Of a stretch of 64,000 nucleotides of DNA, positions 18,090 to 27,318 are shown piece after piece. Origin of the DNA: Flammeovirgaceae bacterium. GTDB lineage: Bacteria > Bacteroidota > Bacteroidia > Cytophagales > Cyclobacteriaceae. The stretch spans positions 1 through 64,000 of the forward strand of contig JAJTHV010000118.1 of NCBI GenBank assembly GCA_021300095.1, given 5' to 3'. The notes under the pieces are model-generated. The model was not told where the DNA came from. It saw only the letters and a list, made by a program, of their open reading frames with translations, and did not search any database. Positions within the stretch are counted from its first letter, which is position 1; each line of letters opens with the position of its first letter. Made by a program: the position numbers and the translations under genes.

Positions 18090-19895
18090 TTACAATTTGT
18101 AACAAAAGAATTCAGAACCAGAGACAGTCCCGTTTAAGAGTGTAAACAATTGACCCGTTACATAATCTACATCGAAAATAGGATCCAGTGTTTTCAGAAC
18201 AATCTTCCCTTTCTCTTCGCCTGTTCTTTTATCAACCTTTACCATACCTACGCGTTTGTTTTCACCATCTTCTACTCGCGTCATAATGAAGTTGGCATCG
18301 CTGGTAGAGAAAGATTTTTTGCGGTTAGCGATTGCTTTTGAAATATCGCCTACAATTTTATCTCCTTTTTCAGAACGTTGTATCACCATTGCGTTTGGAT
18401 CGTTAGGATCTTGAACGACTTCCAAGTTATCGACTGTAGCATAAACCTGGCCAACAACACCTAGCACTTTCAGAGCCGTGCCAACAGATGCCGGTTTGTA
18501 GTACTTGGAATAAATTACCTTTCCGCTCGTTCCGATCAACCACACATTTTGTTGTGAACTTAAGAGATAACCATTCTCCAATACTTCAATTCTTTTTACA
18601 TCTTCATCTTTTCCCTCGAACTTAATATTTTCAGCAAGCAGTTCATATCCATTCCCTTCCAGATTTACACGATACAGTTTTTCATCTGAGTAAATAAGCG
18701 CCATCTTTTCGTCTACGAACGTAACCGGTCTACCTTTTAATTTTATTCTTTTTTTCCAGATTGTATCGTCACCGGTTTTCAAATCAATCATGTTAGCTTC
18801 TTCAGCATTAGCAAATAAAATTCCTTTGGCGGTTAACCGGAAGCTTACGATGGGTCGATCGGTTTTATACGAGCGTTTCCAAATTCCTTTTCCTTCAAAG
18901 TTGATATAATCGAACATGGATTCTTTTTCGGTAGTTCCAAATACCAGAATGCCTTCATTCGTAAATCGCAAAGAGGCAAATGGAAGATCAAATTCGGCTG
19001 GTTTTTTCCACGCAGCTTTTCCTGTCTGGGTATCGATTAAATTGATTTCGCGACTTGTAACCACATACATTTTTTTGTCGCGGCTAGGAATAAACATTTG
19101 GAAATCGCCTGAGATCTTAAGCGGATCTTTCCACTGATCTTTTCCATCAGCAACATTAATCCCCATTATTTTTTTACCTGAGCCGAGATAAACAGATTGG
19201 CCATCGTCTGATAAATTTAGTCGCCCGATGGTTTTTTCATTTTCGTTGCCCCACAGCACTTTCCCGGTTTGTGCATCAATGCGCTTTAGCACTTTGTCAT
19301 CCGGATAGAGAATGTTTCCATCTAAATCGGTGATGGGCGAGGCATCAAATAATGATTTGATCGTTTGCTTCAAAGCACCTAATCCAAAACCTGTTTTACG
19401 TTCAGGAAGATCTAACCGCCAGCGCTCTTTGCCGCTGTTAATATCCACTAAGGCTAAGAATATATTTTTGCCTGCTTTTGCCTCCAGCAAAATAGCTCCA
19501 ATATCTAACAAAGGATATTTCTCACGAATGGTTAAGTCTGCATCTACATTGTTGTACACAATTTTGCCGGTTGTAAAATCAATGATCGTAGTTTGCGTTT
19601 TTAAACTTTTGAGCGGATTAGTACTTTCATACATCGCAAAAGAAGTTCCTTCAATTTCCACAAAGCTCGCTTTATCGATTTGGTCAAGGGCTTTTACCTC
19701 CCAAATCTTTTGTTGTTTGTCGGGATCGATGCCAATGAGCGCGGAGTTGGTAGCTACAACTACGGTTCCGGTGGAGGTGAGTGTAATCCATTTGGCTTTA
19801 CTTTCGAATGAAAGTTTCCACTGAGGTTCAACTTGAGCGCTCGCGTTCCCAACAACGCATAGCAACACAAGCATGCGAAAAATGATTTTTTTCAT
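18090..19895 (-). CDS. Exported PQQ-type beta-propeller repeat protein
   Basis: 601 residues from ATG 19895, which gives a clean signal peptide (KIIFRMLVLLCVVGNASAQ). The longer frame from 19985 adds 30 residues without such a feature. The mature protein is built of repeated units of the kind D..TGK..W (IDAQTGKVLWGNENEK, INVADGKDQWK, IDTQTGKAAWKK, IDLKTGDDTIWKK), which mark a PQQ-like/BamB-type beta-propeller. It is probably a periplasmic binding or scaffold protein; there is no sign of quinoprotein catalytic residues. It stands alone. Confidence 0.78.
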   Translation of the reverse strand: MKKIIFRMLVLLCVVGNASAQVEPQWKLSFESKAKWITLTSTGTVVVATNSALIGIDPDKQQKIWEVKALDQIDKASFVEIEGTSFAMYESTNPLKSLKTQTTIIDFTTGKIVYNNVDADLTIREKYPLLDIGAILLEAKAGKNIFLALVDINSGKERWRLDLPERKTGFGLGALKQTIKSLFDASPITDLDGNILYPDDKVLKRIDAQTGKVLWGNENEKTIGRLNLSDDGQSVYLGSGKKIMGINVADGKDQWKDPLKISGDFQMFIPSRDKKMYVVTSREINLIDTQTGKAAWKKPAEFDLPFASLRFTNEGILVFGTTEKESMFDYINFEGKGIWKRSYKTDRPIVSFRLTAKGILFANAEEANMIDLKTGDDTIWKKRIKLKGRPVTFVDEKMALIYSDEKLYRVNLEGNGYELLAENIKFEGKDEDVKRIEVLENGYLLSSQQNVWLIGTSGKVIYSKYYKPASVGTALKVLGVVGQVYATVDNLEVVQDPNDPNAMVIQRSEKGDKIVGDISKAIANRKKSFSTSDANFIMTRVEDGENKRVGMVKVDKRTGEEKGKIVLKTLDPIFDVDYVTGQLFTLLNGTVSGSEFFCYKL

Positions 19896-20048
19896 GTTGT
19901 TTTGTTTGGTTTTTTTGAATTCTACACGAGCTGGCAAACTATGGGGAGTAGTGCACGAAAGCGCGTGTGTAAATAATGTTTGCAAAACTAATAAGTTTTT
20001 GCAAGGAATAAAAAAAGGGAATGATAAATCGGTAAGATCCTTTTTATT

Positions 20049-20609
20049 TTAATTTTCCTTTTCACTTATTGGAAGCCAACCGAAAATCAACCAAACATAT
20101 TGGATTTCTTTAGATATGGTTTGATCATTATGAATCATTGAATGAAAGTCAGAATGCACCGAAAAGGCAGCGTCTACTTCAACGGATGTCCAAAGAAGTG
20201 GAATGCTTTTTACTCTACAAGCTTTGAAAGGAATACAAGTTGTTTGATTTAAACTATCAATATTATTCTTAATTAATTCAGTGAATGGTGTATTTGAATT
20301 AGCAAATTCAATATTTCGAAATAGCCCATAACAGCTTGTATCAATCTTCTCATTACAATAATCTAAATCGTATTTATTCACATATTCTTTTAGCTTGGAT
20401 CGATCCCTGAAGAATTCATCGCCACATGACAAGAACAAAAACTGTTCGCTGGTATGTTTTACATTGTAAGGGTTTTTGTTTTTTCGAACACAGAATTCAC
20501 GAAACTCATTAAATACCATTTTTTCAAGCACCCAATCTCCAATTAGAGAATAGAGAGAGATATGTATAATCAGAATGCAAAGTGCAATGGTTTTAAGTTT
20601 TCTTTTCAT
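20049..20609 (-). CDS. Membrane-anchored protein of unknown function
   Basis: 186 residues: one N-terminal hydrophobic segment (about 7-25) that could be a signal anchor, followed by a soluble region with six or more cysteines. I recognise no family. It is AT-rich and lies 7 bases after the SRPBCC gene, so it is probably the last gene of the YeeE/YedE transcript. Confidence 0.5.
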   Translation of the reverse strand: MKRKLKTIALCILIIHISLYSLIGDWVLEKMVFNEFREFCVRKNKNPYNVKHTSEQFLFLSCGDEFFRDRSKLKEYVNKYDLDYCNEKIDTSCYGLFRNIEFANSNTPFTELIKNNIDSLNQTTCIPFKACRVKSIPLLWTSVEVDAAFSVHSDFHSMIHNDQTISKEIQYVWLIFGWLPISEKEN

Positions 20610-20616
20610 TTGAAAG

Positions 20617-21081
20617 TTAAATCAATTGTGTTTCTGTTAGGGCTTTATTTTTAATCACCTCGTTTCTGATCGAAAGCAAATTCGTCATATATCGTTTCAA
20701 AATAAAGTAATCAAAAATCTTTCCAGCTATTCCGTAGGGAACTTCATAGCGAAAAATGTCTGTCATCAATATGTGATCGCCATTGCTTTCAAAAAAATGT
20801 TCGTGTTCCATCGAACGAAATGCTCCTTTGGTCATTACATCTTTGAAATAATGCGGTCTGCGCATTTCTACGATACGCGTACTTAACCGCTGTCGAATAA
20901 AAAAATGAGTGGCTTCCCATGTTACAAATTCACCTTGCTCAATCAATCCGGAAGTGCGACCAGCAATAGCTCTTTCATTACTTGCTTTTGTAGATTCGAT
21001 GTGTAAGTCGATGCTGCGAGCCAGATCGAAGCAGACTTCGAGTGGCGCTTTGATTATTGTGGTAAGACGGATAAGCGTCAT
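20617..21081 (-). CDS. SRPBCC-family ligand-binding protein
   Basis: 154 residues with the START/Bet v1-like outline: an N-terminal strand IRLTTIIKAPLEVCFDLARSID, a series of beta strands (VTWEATHFFIRQRLSTRIVEM, FRSMEHEHFFESNGDHILMTDIFRYEVPYG) and a long C-terminal helix. In many genomes such proteins are labelled cell-division-inhibitor-like SRPBCC proteins. The bound ligand is unknown. It starts 12 bases after the end of the DUF6691 gene in the same operon. Confidence 0.75.
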   Translation of the reverse strand: MTLIRLTTIIKAPLEVCFDLARSIDLHIESTKASNERAIAGRTSGLIEQGEFVTWEATHFFIRQRLSTRIVEMRRPHYFKDVMTKGAFRSMEHEHFFESNGDHILMTDIFRYEVPYGIAGKIFDYFILKRYMTNLLSIRNEVIKNKALTETQLI

Positions 21082-21093
21082 TCGGTATTAATA

Positions 21094-21504
21094 TCAATCC
21101 GGTAAATATTTTTGCAACAATCCATACGTCCATGTTCCTGCGAGCGCAGCGAGCAGAGTAGCGATCGTCACCAACACACCCGAGCCAAGCTGGGCATAAA
21201 TCGGTCCGGGGCAAGCACCGGTGAGTGCCCAACCAAAACCAAACAACAAACTTCCGATAATGATGCCATGATGATATGGTTTGCGCGGCATTTCAATATC
21301 ACTACCATCTGCCGATTTGATTTTAAATTTTCGAATGATCCAGAGAGATAGCGCTCCCACTGGTACAGCCGTCATGAAAATGCCAAACATGTGAAAGCTT
21401 TCAAACCGAAACATTTCCTGAATACGGTACCATGAAATGGCCTCGCCTTTCGTCAACACAAATCCGAAGAATGTGCCAATGAGCAGATATTTGATATTCT
21501 TCAT
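21094..21504 (-). CDS. DUF6691/YeeE-YedE-type sulfur transport half-protein
   Basis: 136 residues with four membrane helices. The key motif FGWALTGACPGPIYAQLGSG carries the conserved cysteine (GACPGP) found in YeeE/YedE thiosulfate-type channels. Together with the upstream 186-residue partner it makes up the two halves that are fused in longer YeeE proteins. It would take up thiosulfate or another sulfur compound, as inferred from the family. ATG overlaps the partner's stop by 4 bases (ATGA). Confidence 0.82.
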   Translation of the reverse strand: MKNIKYLLIGTFFGFVLTKGEAISWYRIQEMFRFESFHMFGIFMTAVPVGALSLWIIRKFKIKSADGSDIEMPRKPYHHGIIIGSLLFGFGWALTGACPGPIYAQLGSGVLVTIATLLAALAGTWTYGLLQKYLPD

Positions 21505-22061
21505 AATGATAAGATGTAAGGCAAAACATATTTACTGAACAAAATTCCACCGGCAAAAAATGAAGCCGTGGCAAGCAGCGATGGCCATTGCAATGCTGAG
21601 AGACCAAGTATGCCGTGACCGGAAGTACAACCGCGCGCATATCGGGTGCCGAAGCCTACTAAAAACCCACCAACCATCATCAATAGAAATCCTTTCAATG
21701 AAAATAAAGTTTGCCAGTTGAATAATTCAGACGGCATGAGTCCGGGTGATGTAGCAACGCCAAAGGAAGCAAAGTAATCTTTGGTATTTTGCGCGATGGC
21801 AATCGGATCCGGATTAGCGAAAACGAAACCGGCTAGAAAACCACCTAGGATTACGCCCATAGCGAACAACAAACTCCAACTTTCTTTTTTCCAATCGTAA
21901 TTGAAGAGCGGAATGCGCATGGGAAGTACGGCCGCACACACGTGCCGAAAGGAGGAAGAGATACCTAAATTTTTATTGCCTACTAGAAATAGCAGCGGAA
22001 CTGTTACGCCAATGAGCGGACCGGCAACATACCATGACCAAGGTTGATATAACCAATTCAT
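21501..22061 (-). CDS. YeeE/YedE-family sulfur transport protein
   Basis: 186 residues, about five membrane helices, with the conserved cysteine motif [20 protein letters not shown] near residue 142. It is the N-terminal half-equivalent of YeeE thiosulfate transporters and is encoded directly before the DUF6691 half. This split pair is common in Bacteroidota and Proteobacteria. It is the first gene of a unit that continues with the SRPBCC protein and a cysteine-containing unknown. No rhodanese or sulfur dioxygenase gene is next to it. Confidence 0.85.
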   Translation of the reverse strand: MNWLYQPWSWYVAGPLIGVTVPLLFLVGNKNLGISSSFRHVCAAVLPMRIPLFNYDWKKESWSLLFAMGVILGGFLAGFVFANPDPIAIAQNTKDYFASFGVATSPGLMPSELFNWQTLFSLKGFLLMMVGGFLVGFGTRYARGCTSGHGILGLSALQWPSLLATASFFAGGILFSKYVLPYILSL

Positions 22062-22125
22062 AAACTATATTATTAGTGGGCAAAGATAGAATAATCTACT
22101 GAATAAATAGACTATTTGAATCGTC

Positions 22126-23874
22126 CTAAAGTTTCGTGGCTAACCACAGAAATCCGGCAGCTACTAAGAAGAGAAGAAAGAAAAAGAGTGGTGGTATTGG
22201 TTGCTCTTCGCGTGTGGTAGCGTAATCAGTCGCAGCAGAAGAATTGGAAGATCGATGTTGATTCGCTGTACGTAGATGCGTGGCGCGTAATGAAGCCCAT
22301 GAATCAATTGGAGCAACATAGAAATTTTTAGAAATCGAATCACCTTCTATTGCAAGTGAATGCCAACCGGATGTATCGGCCCACACTTTTCCATGACGGA
22401 AATCATCGACTACCACATCTTCCCGTAAAGGAATAACAACTTGATTAAAGGTTAATCGAGGCAGTTGATTTCCTGCGGAGATTACATCTACATCAATCGG
22501 TTCATTGGGATAGATTGGAAAAGAATTTTTAATGCTGATTTTATGTGATCGATTTTTCGAACGCGCCACACGCTCCAGCAAAGGCGACCACAACTCTGTG
22601 TAGTGATCTTGTTTCCCTTTCAAAACGAGTTGATACGTTTCCTGCAAAAACTGAAAGCCGGATTTCCCAAATCCTTTTTCTACAAAACCCGAGAGTATGC
22701 GTCCATTCGCACTAGTGATTGTTTCCACTGGCTCTTTCACGATCAATGGAGCTACTGAAATAACTTCGGTTGAATTGTTTAGTTTTAACCGTACCGTATC
22801 TTTTGCATTTTCCTGAATGGCTAAAGCCAATGAAGAATGGTTTTTCTTTTCACTGCTATCGATCAATTTGATAAGTCCTAATCCACTCTCAACCGCTGCT
22901 GTCAGTGCGTTTATTTCAGTAGGAGCTAACTCCAACAACGTTTCACTGGAAGTTATCACAACATCAAAGGATTCTAGTAACGAACCTGTGAGTCGTTCTG
23001 TTTTTAGTGTGTTAATTCCATTGTATTCGTAGCTAAAATTATTTTTGGAAAGTTGTGAGCGTATCGCCACCCGGTGACCTTGCGTGATAAGAAAGTTTTT
23101 CAAGTAGCGCATTTCAGCGGAAGGAAAACGTTGCACGATTAAAATGCGTAGCAGCTCAACCGCTTTTACTTCTACTGGAACAGGATAGACTTCAGTTGTA
23201 TTTTTATCCTTCACGCGAATAGAATAAACAAACCTTCCCTCTTGCTTCGGAGAAATCGAAAAATAAAAAGGATGTACTCCGTTACCGGAGACTGTTACGG
23301 AATCTTCACCACCACCCGGACCTGACAAAATCAATTGAGTCGATTTTTTGATATTGATTTTTCCGGAGATGGTTTCTTTTCGATTCACCCTGAAAATTTC
23401 CGACTGATTCCATGCAATAATTCCAATAGGAGTTTTGCTTTTTAAATAACGATAAGATGGGTTGTAGTCTTCGATAAAATATTCCGGTAGGCCATCTCCC
23501 ACTACAATGCGAATGTTTTTCTCGCGCTGAAGTTGATGTAGCGTAAGTGTAGCTGCATTTGCAAAAGGTTTCGCATCCGGAGTTTTAACGAATCGAAGCG
23601 CATGGTCTGATTTTCTCAGACTGTCCGCCTGAGCCTCATCATAGTTCGCAGTCAACAGTACTAACCCATCGGTTGTGATTTCTTTTCGGGTGTGTGGCTG
23701 TATGAGAACGCATGCCAATGCAATCACAAGTAAAGTCGTGGCGAACAGTCGTGCATATAAAAATTTAGCAGGTCGTTTCCACTCTAGCCAAAGTAAGCCA
23801 CAAAGCAAAGCAATCGCCCCCAGGCAAATGAACCAAGGCGATAGGAGAGGGTGAAATAGGAACTCGTTACTCAT
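22126..23874 (-). CDS. Membrane protein of the MoxR/BatA-type operon, unknown function
   Basis: 582 residues: two N-terminal membrane helices (about 12-28 and 40-58), a large extracytoplasmic region and one C-terminal helix (about 560-578) preceded by EEQPIPPLFFFL. The middle part (LRILIVQRFPSAEMRYLKNFLITQGHRVAIRSQ) has the outline of a glutamine-amidotransferase/vWA-like alpha/beta domain, as in other proteins at the end of Bat-type operons. It overlaps the end of the DUF4175 gene by 8 bases and is the last gene of the operon. No specific function can be given. Confidence 0.7.
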   Translation of the reverse strand: MSNEFLFHPLLSPWFICLGAIALLCGLLWLEWKRPAKFLYARLFATTLLVIALACVLIQPHTRKEITTDGLVLLTANYDEAQADSLRKSDHALRFVKTPDAKPFANAATLTLHQLQREKNIRIVVGDGLPEYFIEDYNPSYRYLKSKTPIGIIAWNQSEIFRVNRKETISGKINIKKSTQLILSGPGGGEDSVTVSGNGVHPFYFSISPKQEGRFVYSIRVKDKNTTEVYPVPVEVKAVELLRILIVQRFPSAEMRYLKNFLITQGHRVAIRSQLSKNNFSYEYNGINTLKTERLTGSLLESFDVVITSSETLLELAPTEINALTAAVESGLGLIKLIDSSEKKNHSSLALAIQENAKDTVRLKLNNSTEVISVAPLIVKEPVETITSANGRILSGFVEKGFGKSGFQFLQETYQLVLKGKQDHYTELWSPLLERVARSKNRSHKISIKNSFPIYPNEPIDVDVISAGNQLPRLTFNQVVIPLREDVVVDDFRHGKVWADTSGWHSLAIEGDSISKNFYVAPIDSWASLRATHLRTANQHRSSNSSAATDYATTREEQPIPPLFFFLLFLVAAGFLWLATKL

Positions 23875-26113
23875 GCAACTCTTTTACCTTTTTTAGAAAT
23901 TCCTGATCCAACGAGTGAAGTGATTGTTCGGGCTGATTGGCTGCATCCGTTGATCTGGGTAGTACTTTCCAAAATAAATGTTGCAACGCTGCGAGTTGTG
24001 ATTTTAGTTCTAGCGGATTCATATTCGATTCTTCCAAGCGCTTGAGCATCGACAAACCTTCCAGGTATTGGCCGGGTTGTTCTAGCACGAGTCTTGCTAA
24101 TTCTTGTCCCGCGAGTTGGAGTTGTTTCTTTTCAGAGATGGATAGTGTTTGATTATTTTTTTGTTGCCACCATTCAATCATCACCAAGGCTTTTCGAATT
24201 TGTGGAAATGCAATTGTAGAAGTTGTTGGATTACTTTGAGTCGAATTGTGTACTTCACTTAAATCTGCGGTGAGCCGTTTTTCTTCTTTGAGTGGAGGTG
24301 GATCAAAGCCCGTGCGATGAACATAAATTCTTGAATCGTTGCTGATTTCTTTTAGTAGTCGAAGGGCAGTGTATTGATAGGGTAGTGACTTCTCCGGTTG
24401 ATACAATCGTAAATAGAGTTCAGCATCCCACATCACGGTAAGCGCAGCTTTCAGCTTGGCGCGAACGGATTGCACGAAGAAGGTAGCTTGTTCACCATCA
24501 TCATGATTGTGAGCAAAAGCCTCTAATGGATTTTCGGCTTCACCTTTACCCTCACCTCCTTTGTGATCATGTCCATGCGATTCTTCTTTTTTCTCTTGCA
24601 CAAGATTATGTTCATTTTCTTTATCATGTGTGTGGCCAAATTTGGCGACCACACTTTCGTGATCGTCATCTTCCGAGGGGGCTTCCACTTTGCCAATCTG
24701 ATCTTCAAATTCTTCGCCTAAAAATTGACCATATCGCAATCGCAATACCTTTTGATCGTAACCAAGTTCGTTGCTGGTAGATTTGAATTGTTGCAAACTG
24801 ATTTTCTTTTTTTCTTTCAACAGCTTTTCAGTGTCGATGATGATTTGCCGCTGACTGCGGAAATAATCGGGCATTAAATCAACGCCAAGCCCTTCGTCTT
24901 CTACAGCCGTCTGCTGCGTAGTATCCTGCAATGCGATAAAGAAAGTTTCCGTTCGATTGTAATTCGGTGATGGCGTTTTGTTGTCTGTTGCTTCAACATA
25001 GAAATACAATTCATCGCCCGGTTCCATTCCCATTTTCATCAAGTCTATTTGTCGGGTGACTTTTAATTGTTTGCCGCTGATGAGTTGCTCAAACGCTAAT
25101 TTTTCTTCGCGAAACTTAACGGATTCTCCACTGCCCTTGCTGACGGTAGCCACAATGATGGATCGCGATAATCCATAGTCGTCTGATAGTGTTGATTGAA
25201 TTGTGAGTGATAACTTATCGCGTAAAGCAAGCTTGGTAAATTGATTAAGATTGTCAATCGTGATTTTAGGTGGTTGGTCAGCAATGACTTCTATTTTATA
25301 AAAATCAGATCGAGTGACTTTGTCTTTTTGCTTCCATTGAATTTGATAAAAGCCGGATTCGGAAACGAGATAGCTGATGTGATACTCATCACTTGTTTGA
25401 GAGAGTTGAACGGAATCTTTACCGGAGATGATCAATTGTGCTGAAGAAATTTCTGAACTGAATTTTAGCTTCCAGCTGACCTTGCTTCCTTCCGAAACTT
25501 TCAATTCAGGTTGTGTTGCCTCAGTGGATGCGAGGCGCGTGTAAGCCGGTGGCGTTACTTGTATAAAGAGAGATTGAATGCGAGCCGTTTCAGTTGGGGA
25601 TGTAGTGATTTGTGAAGCAAGGTTTACTTTATTCATTTCAATCGGATTGACCGATACAAACGAAGTAAGTGCCAGATACAACATTGAAACAACTACAACA
25701 GATATAACTGACTGAGGTAAAAGATGTGGTAATTTGATTTGGGGAAATAGAAGATGAAAACGCTCGGTTATTCTTTGAACTTGCAATTGCGCTAATCCAT
25801 GTAGATTGTTTGGATTTTCTAACAACAAATCGGCACTGTGTTCTAGTTGTGGATACTGTGCATTCAGATAGCTCGTAAACTGTTCATCTTCGAGAGAGAA
25901 TAATTTTAAGTGAATGATTCTTATGAGGAATGCAATCAACATCGAAGCTATGATCAAACTTATTTTTAATACAGGTTTATTGGAACAAACATGTAGAATC
26001 GAAGCCGCTAGTATTCCCGTGGCAACTGCAAACAACGCACTTTCAATCAGCCGATAGATCTGATATCGCCTTTTAAGTAGTTGAATGCTATGGTTCACAG
26101 GCGTCTTGCTCAT
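23867..26113 (-). CDS. DUF4175-family membrane protein with His/Asp-rich insert
   Basis: 748 residues from ATG 26113, chosen because it overlaps the previous stop as ATGA; the frame extends to 26290 but that part lies inside the BatA-like gene. Two N-terminal helices (about 18-60) and a third (about 135-155) precede a beta-rich region (SAQLIISGKDSVQLSQT) and a helical C-terminal half. Residues about 474-537 form a charged, His-rich stretch with HTHDKENEH, HGHDHKGG and HNHDD, which could bind metal ions. DUF4175 proteins of Bacteroidota occur in MoxR-DUF58 operons; their function is unknown. Confidence 0.78.
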   Translation of the reverse strand: MSKTPVNHSIQLLKRRYQIYRLIESALFAVATGILAASILHVCSNKPVLKISLIIASMLIAFLIRIIHLKLFSLEDEQFTSYLNAQYPQLEHSADLLLENPNNLHGLAQLQVQRITERFHLLFPQIKLPHLLPQSVISVVVVSMLYLALTSFVSVNPIEMNKVNLASQITTSPTETARIQSLFIQVTPPAYTRLASTEATQPELKVSEGSKVSWKLKFSSEISSAQLIISGKDSVQLSQTSDEYHISYLVSESGFYQIQWKQKDKVTRSDFYKIEVIADQPPKITIDNLNQFTKLALRDKLSLTIQSTLSDDYGLSRSIIVATVSKGSGESVKFREEKLAFEQLISGKQLKVTRQIDLMKMGMEPGDELYFYVEATDNKTPSPNYNRTETFFIALQDTTQQTAVEDEGLGVDLMPDYFRSQRQIIIDTEKLLKEKKKISLQQFKSTSNELGYDQKVLRLRYGQFLGEEFEDQIGKVEAPSEDDDHESVVAKFGHTHDKENEHNLVQEKKEESHGHDHKGGEGKGEAENPLEAFAHNHDDGEQATFFVQSVRAKLKAALTVMWDAELYLRLYQPEKSLPYQYTALRLLKEISNDSRIYVHRTGFDPPPLKEEKRLTADLSEVHNSTQSNPTTSTIAFPQIRKALVMIEWWQQKNNQTLSISEKKQLQLAGQELARLVLEQPGQYLEGLSMLKRLEESNMNPLELKSQLAALQHLFWKVLPRSTDAANQPEQSLHSLDQEFLKKVKELHE

Positions 26114-27318
26114 TGATTTTTTCGATAAGCTACCCATCGCTCGAGCATAAATACAAGCAACAATAAGACGAACAGATAGTAGTTGAAATGATTTTCGATG
26201 ATAACATCGGACACAACACCAGATGAAGTTGTGCTTTGTAAAAATGAATCTGGTAACGCACGTCTGTCGTGGTGCCGAATGCTTTTCCATTTTTCAGTTT
26301 CAGGAATTAAAATAGAAGCAAGATGTAAGGTGAAGTTTGTTTCTTCCATAAATGATATGGAGAGACGCTTCCTCATTGCCCATTGTTTAAAACCAACTGA
26401 CTTTAAAATGGCTGATCCTGATTCTGGATAAAAGAACACAACTGAAGCGGAATCAATTGTAGGGACTTTTTTATTTGATAACCAAAAGAGCCAATCACTG
26501 GAATCGGATTTGTAATTGCCTGAGTTTAGTTGTTCGATCGTGAGCTGAATCGGTAATTTTTCTTGAATAGCTTGGAGAGATGCTTTCAATAAGCGTGCAT
26601 CATTTTCAAAAGCTTCATCAGCTACGATCAATACCGTTTGCTGTAAAATGTTTTTTGTCTCTACAGAGTCAATTGCATTCGCTGCGTGAATAGTTTCGAA
26701 TTCAGTCGCATCAGATGAAAATGTTCCCAGACGAATAAAATAATCATTATTCGACTTTTGAAGTGCTTCTGCTACGAAGTGCTGTTCTATTGCCGGAAGC
26801 GTGATCCATTGAATCGAAGCAGGAAGTGATTCGCGCATGCCAACAAATTGTTCAACACCGGACGCAGAGAGCACAATTACTCTTTGCAACTCGCGCTGAC
26901 GAAGCAAAGCTATGCTTTCCCAATAATTTTTAGATGTTACAGAAGGTTCTTCTTTCGGAAACCCATCCGCCAGCCAGTGCAATTCAAACCCTTGCGCCCG
27001 TAAACTATCCATCCACTTTTTTGCTATCGGATGATTTTTGACGGACTGATCTACCACCAACCACTTTTGATTTTTAGTTTGATCAAATTGTAGACCACTC
27101 AGCAACATCGCCCAAAGCACAACGATCAGGCAACGAAGTGCCAGCAGCAACCATTCATTCAGCCGAATGCTTTTAAATTGTTGTGTGCTCTTCTCACGCA
27201 CATGCCGAAGGCTTCCCAACCGAATTACTTTTCCTTCTTTCTTGCTGAGCAAATGAATGGCAATCGGAACAGATAGTCCGGCCAACGCCCACAAAAATAT
27301 CGGTTGCGCGAATTGCAT
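26110..27318 (-). CDS. BatA-type N-terminal domain protein (aerotolerance/MoxR operon)
   Basis: 402 residues. The N-terminus (FLWALAGLSVPIAIHLLSKKEGKVIRLGSL, a helix followed by a HLL turn, then a second helix at about 56-76) is the BatA/'aerotolerance regulator N-terminal' double-helix domain. A vWA-like soluble domain without a visible complete MIDAS motif follows, and a C-terminal helix ends just before the tail. It should sit in the inner membrane and work with the MoxR ATPase and DUF58 protein. Its start overlaps the DUF58 stop by one base. Confidence 0.8.
   Translation of the reverse strand: MQFAQPIFLWALAGLSVPIAIHLLSKKEGKVIRLGSLRHVREKSTQQFKSIRLNEWLLLALRCLIVVLWAMLLSGLQFDQTKNQKWLVVDQSVKNHPIAKKWMDSLRAQGFELHWLADGFPKEEPSVTSKNYWESIALLRQRELQRVIVLSASGVEQFVGMRESLPASIQWITLPAIEQHFVAEALQKSNNDYFIRLGTFSSDATEFETIHAANAIDSVETKNILQQTVLIVADEAFENDARLLKASLQAIQEKLPIQLTIEQLNSGNYKSDSSDWLFWLSNKKVPTIDSASVVFFYPESGSAILKSVGFKQWAMRKRLSISFMEETNFTLHLASILIPETEKWKSIRHHDRRALPDSFLQSTTSSGVVSDVIIENHFNYYLFVLLLLVFMLERWVAYRKNQ

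Noticed and set aside
24526-24780. Plus-strand 84-residue His-rich frame
   Set aside because: It is the antisense shadow of the acidic/His-rich stretch of the DUF4175 gene and has no supporting context.
26114-26290. N-terminal extension of the DUF4175 protein
   Set aside because: The extension lies inside the BatA-like gene and has no membrane or family pattern; ATG 26113 makes a standard ATGA overlap.
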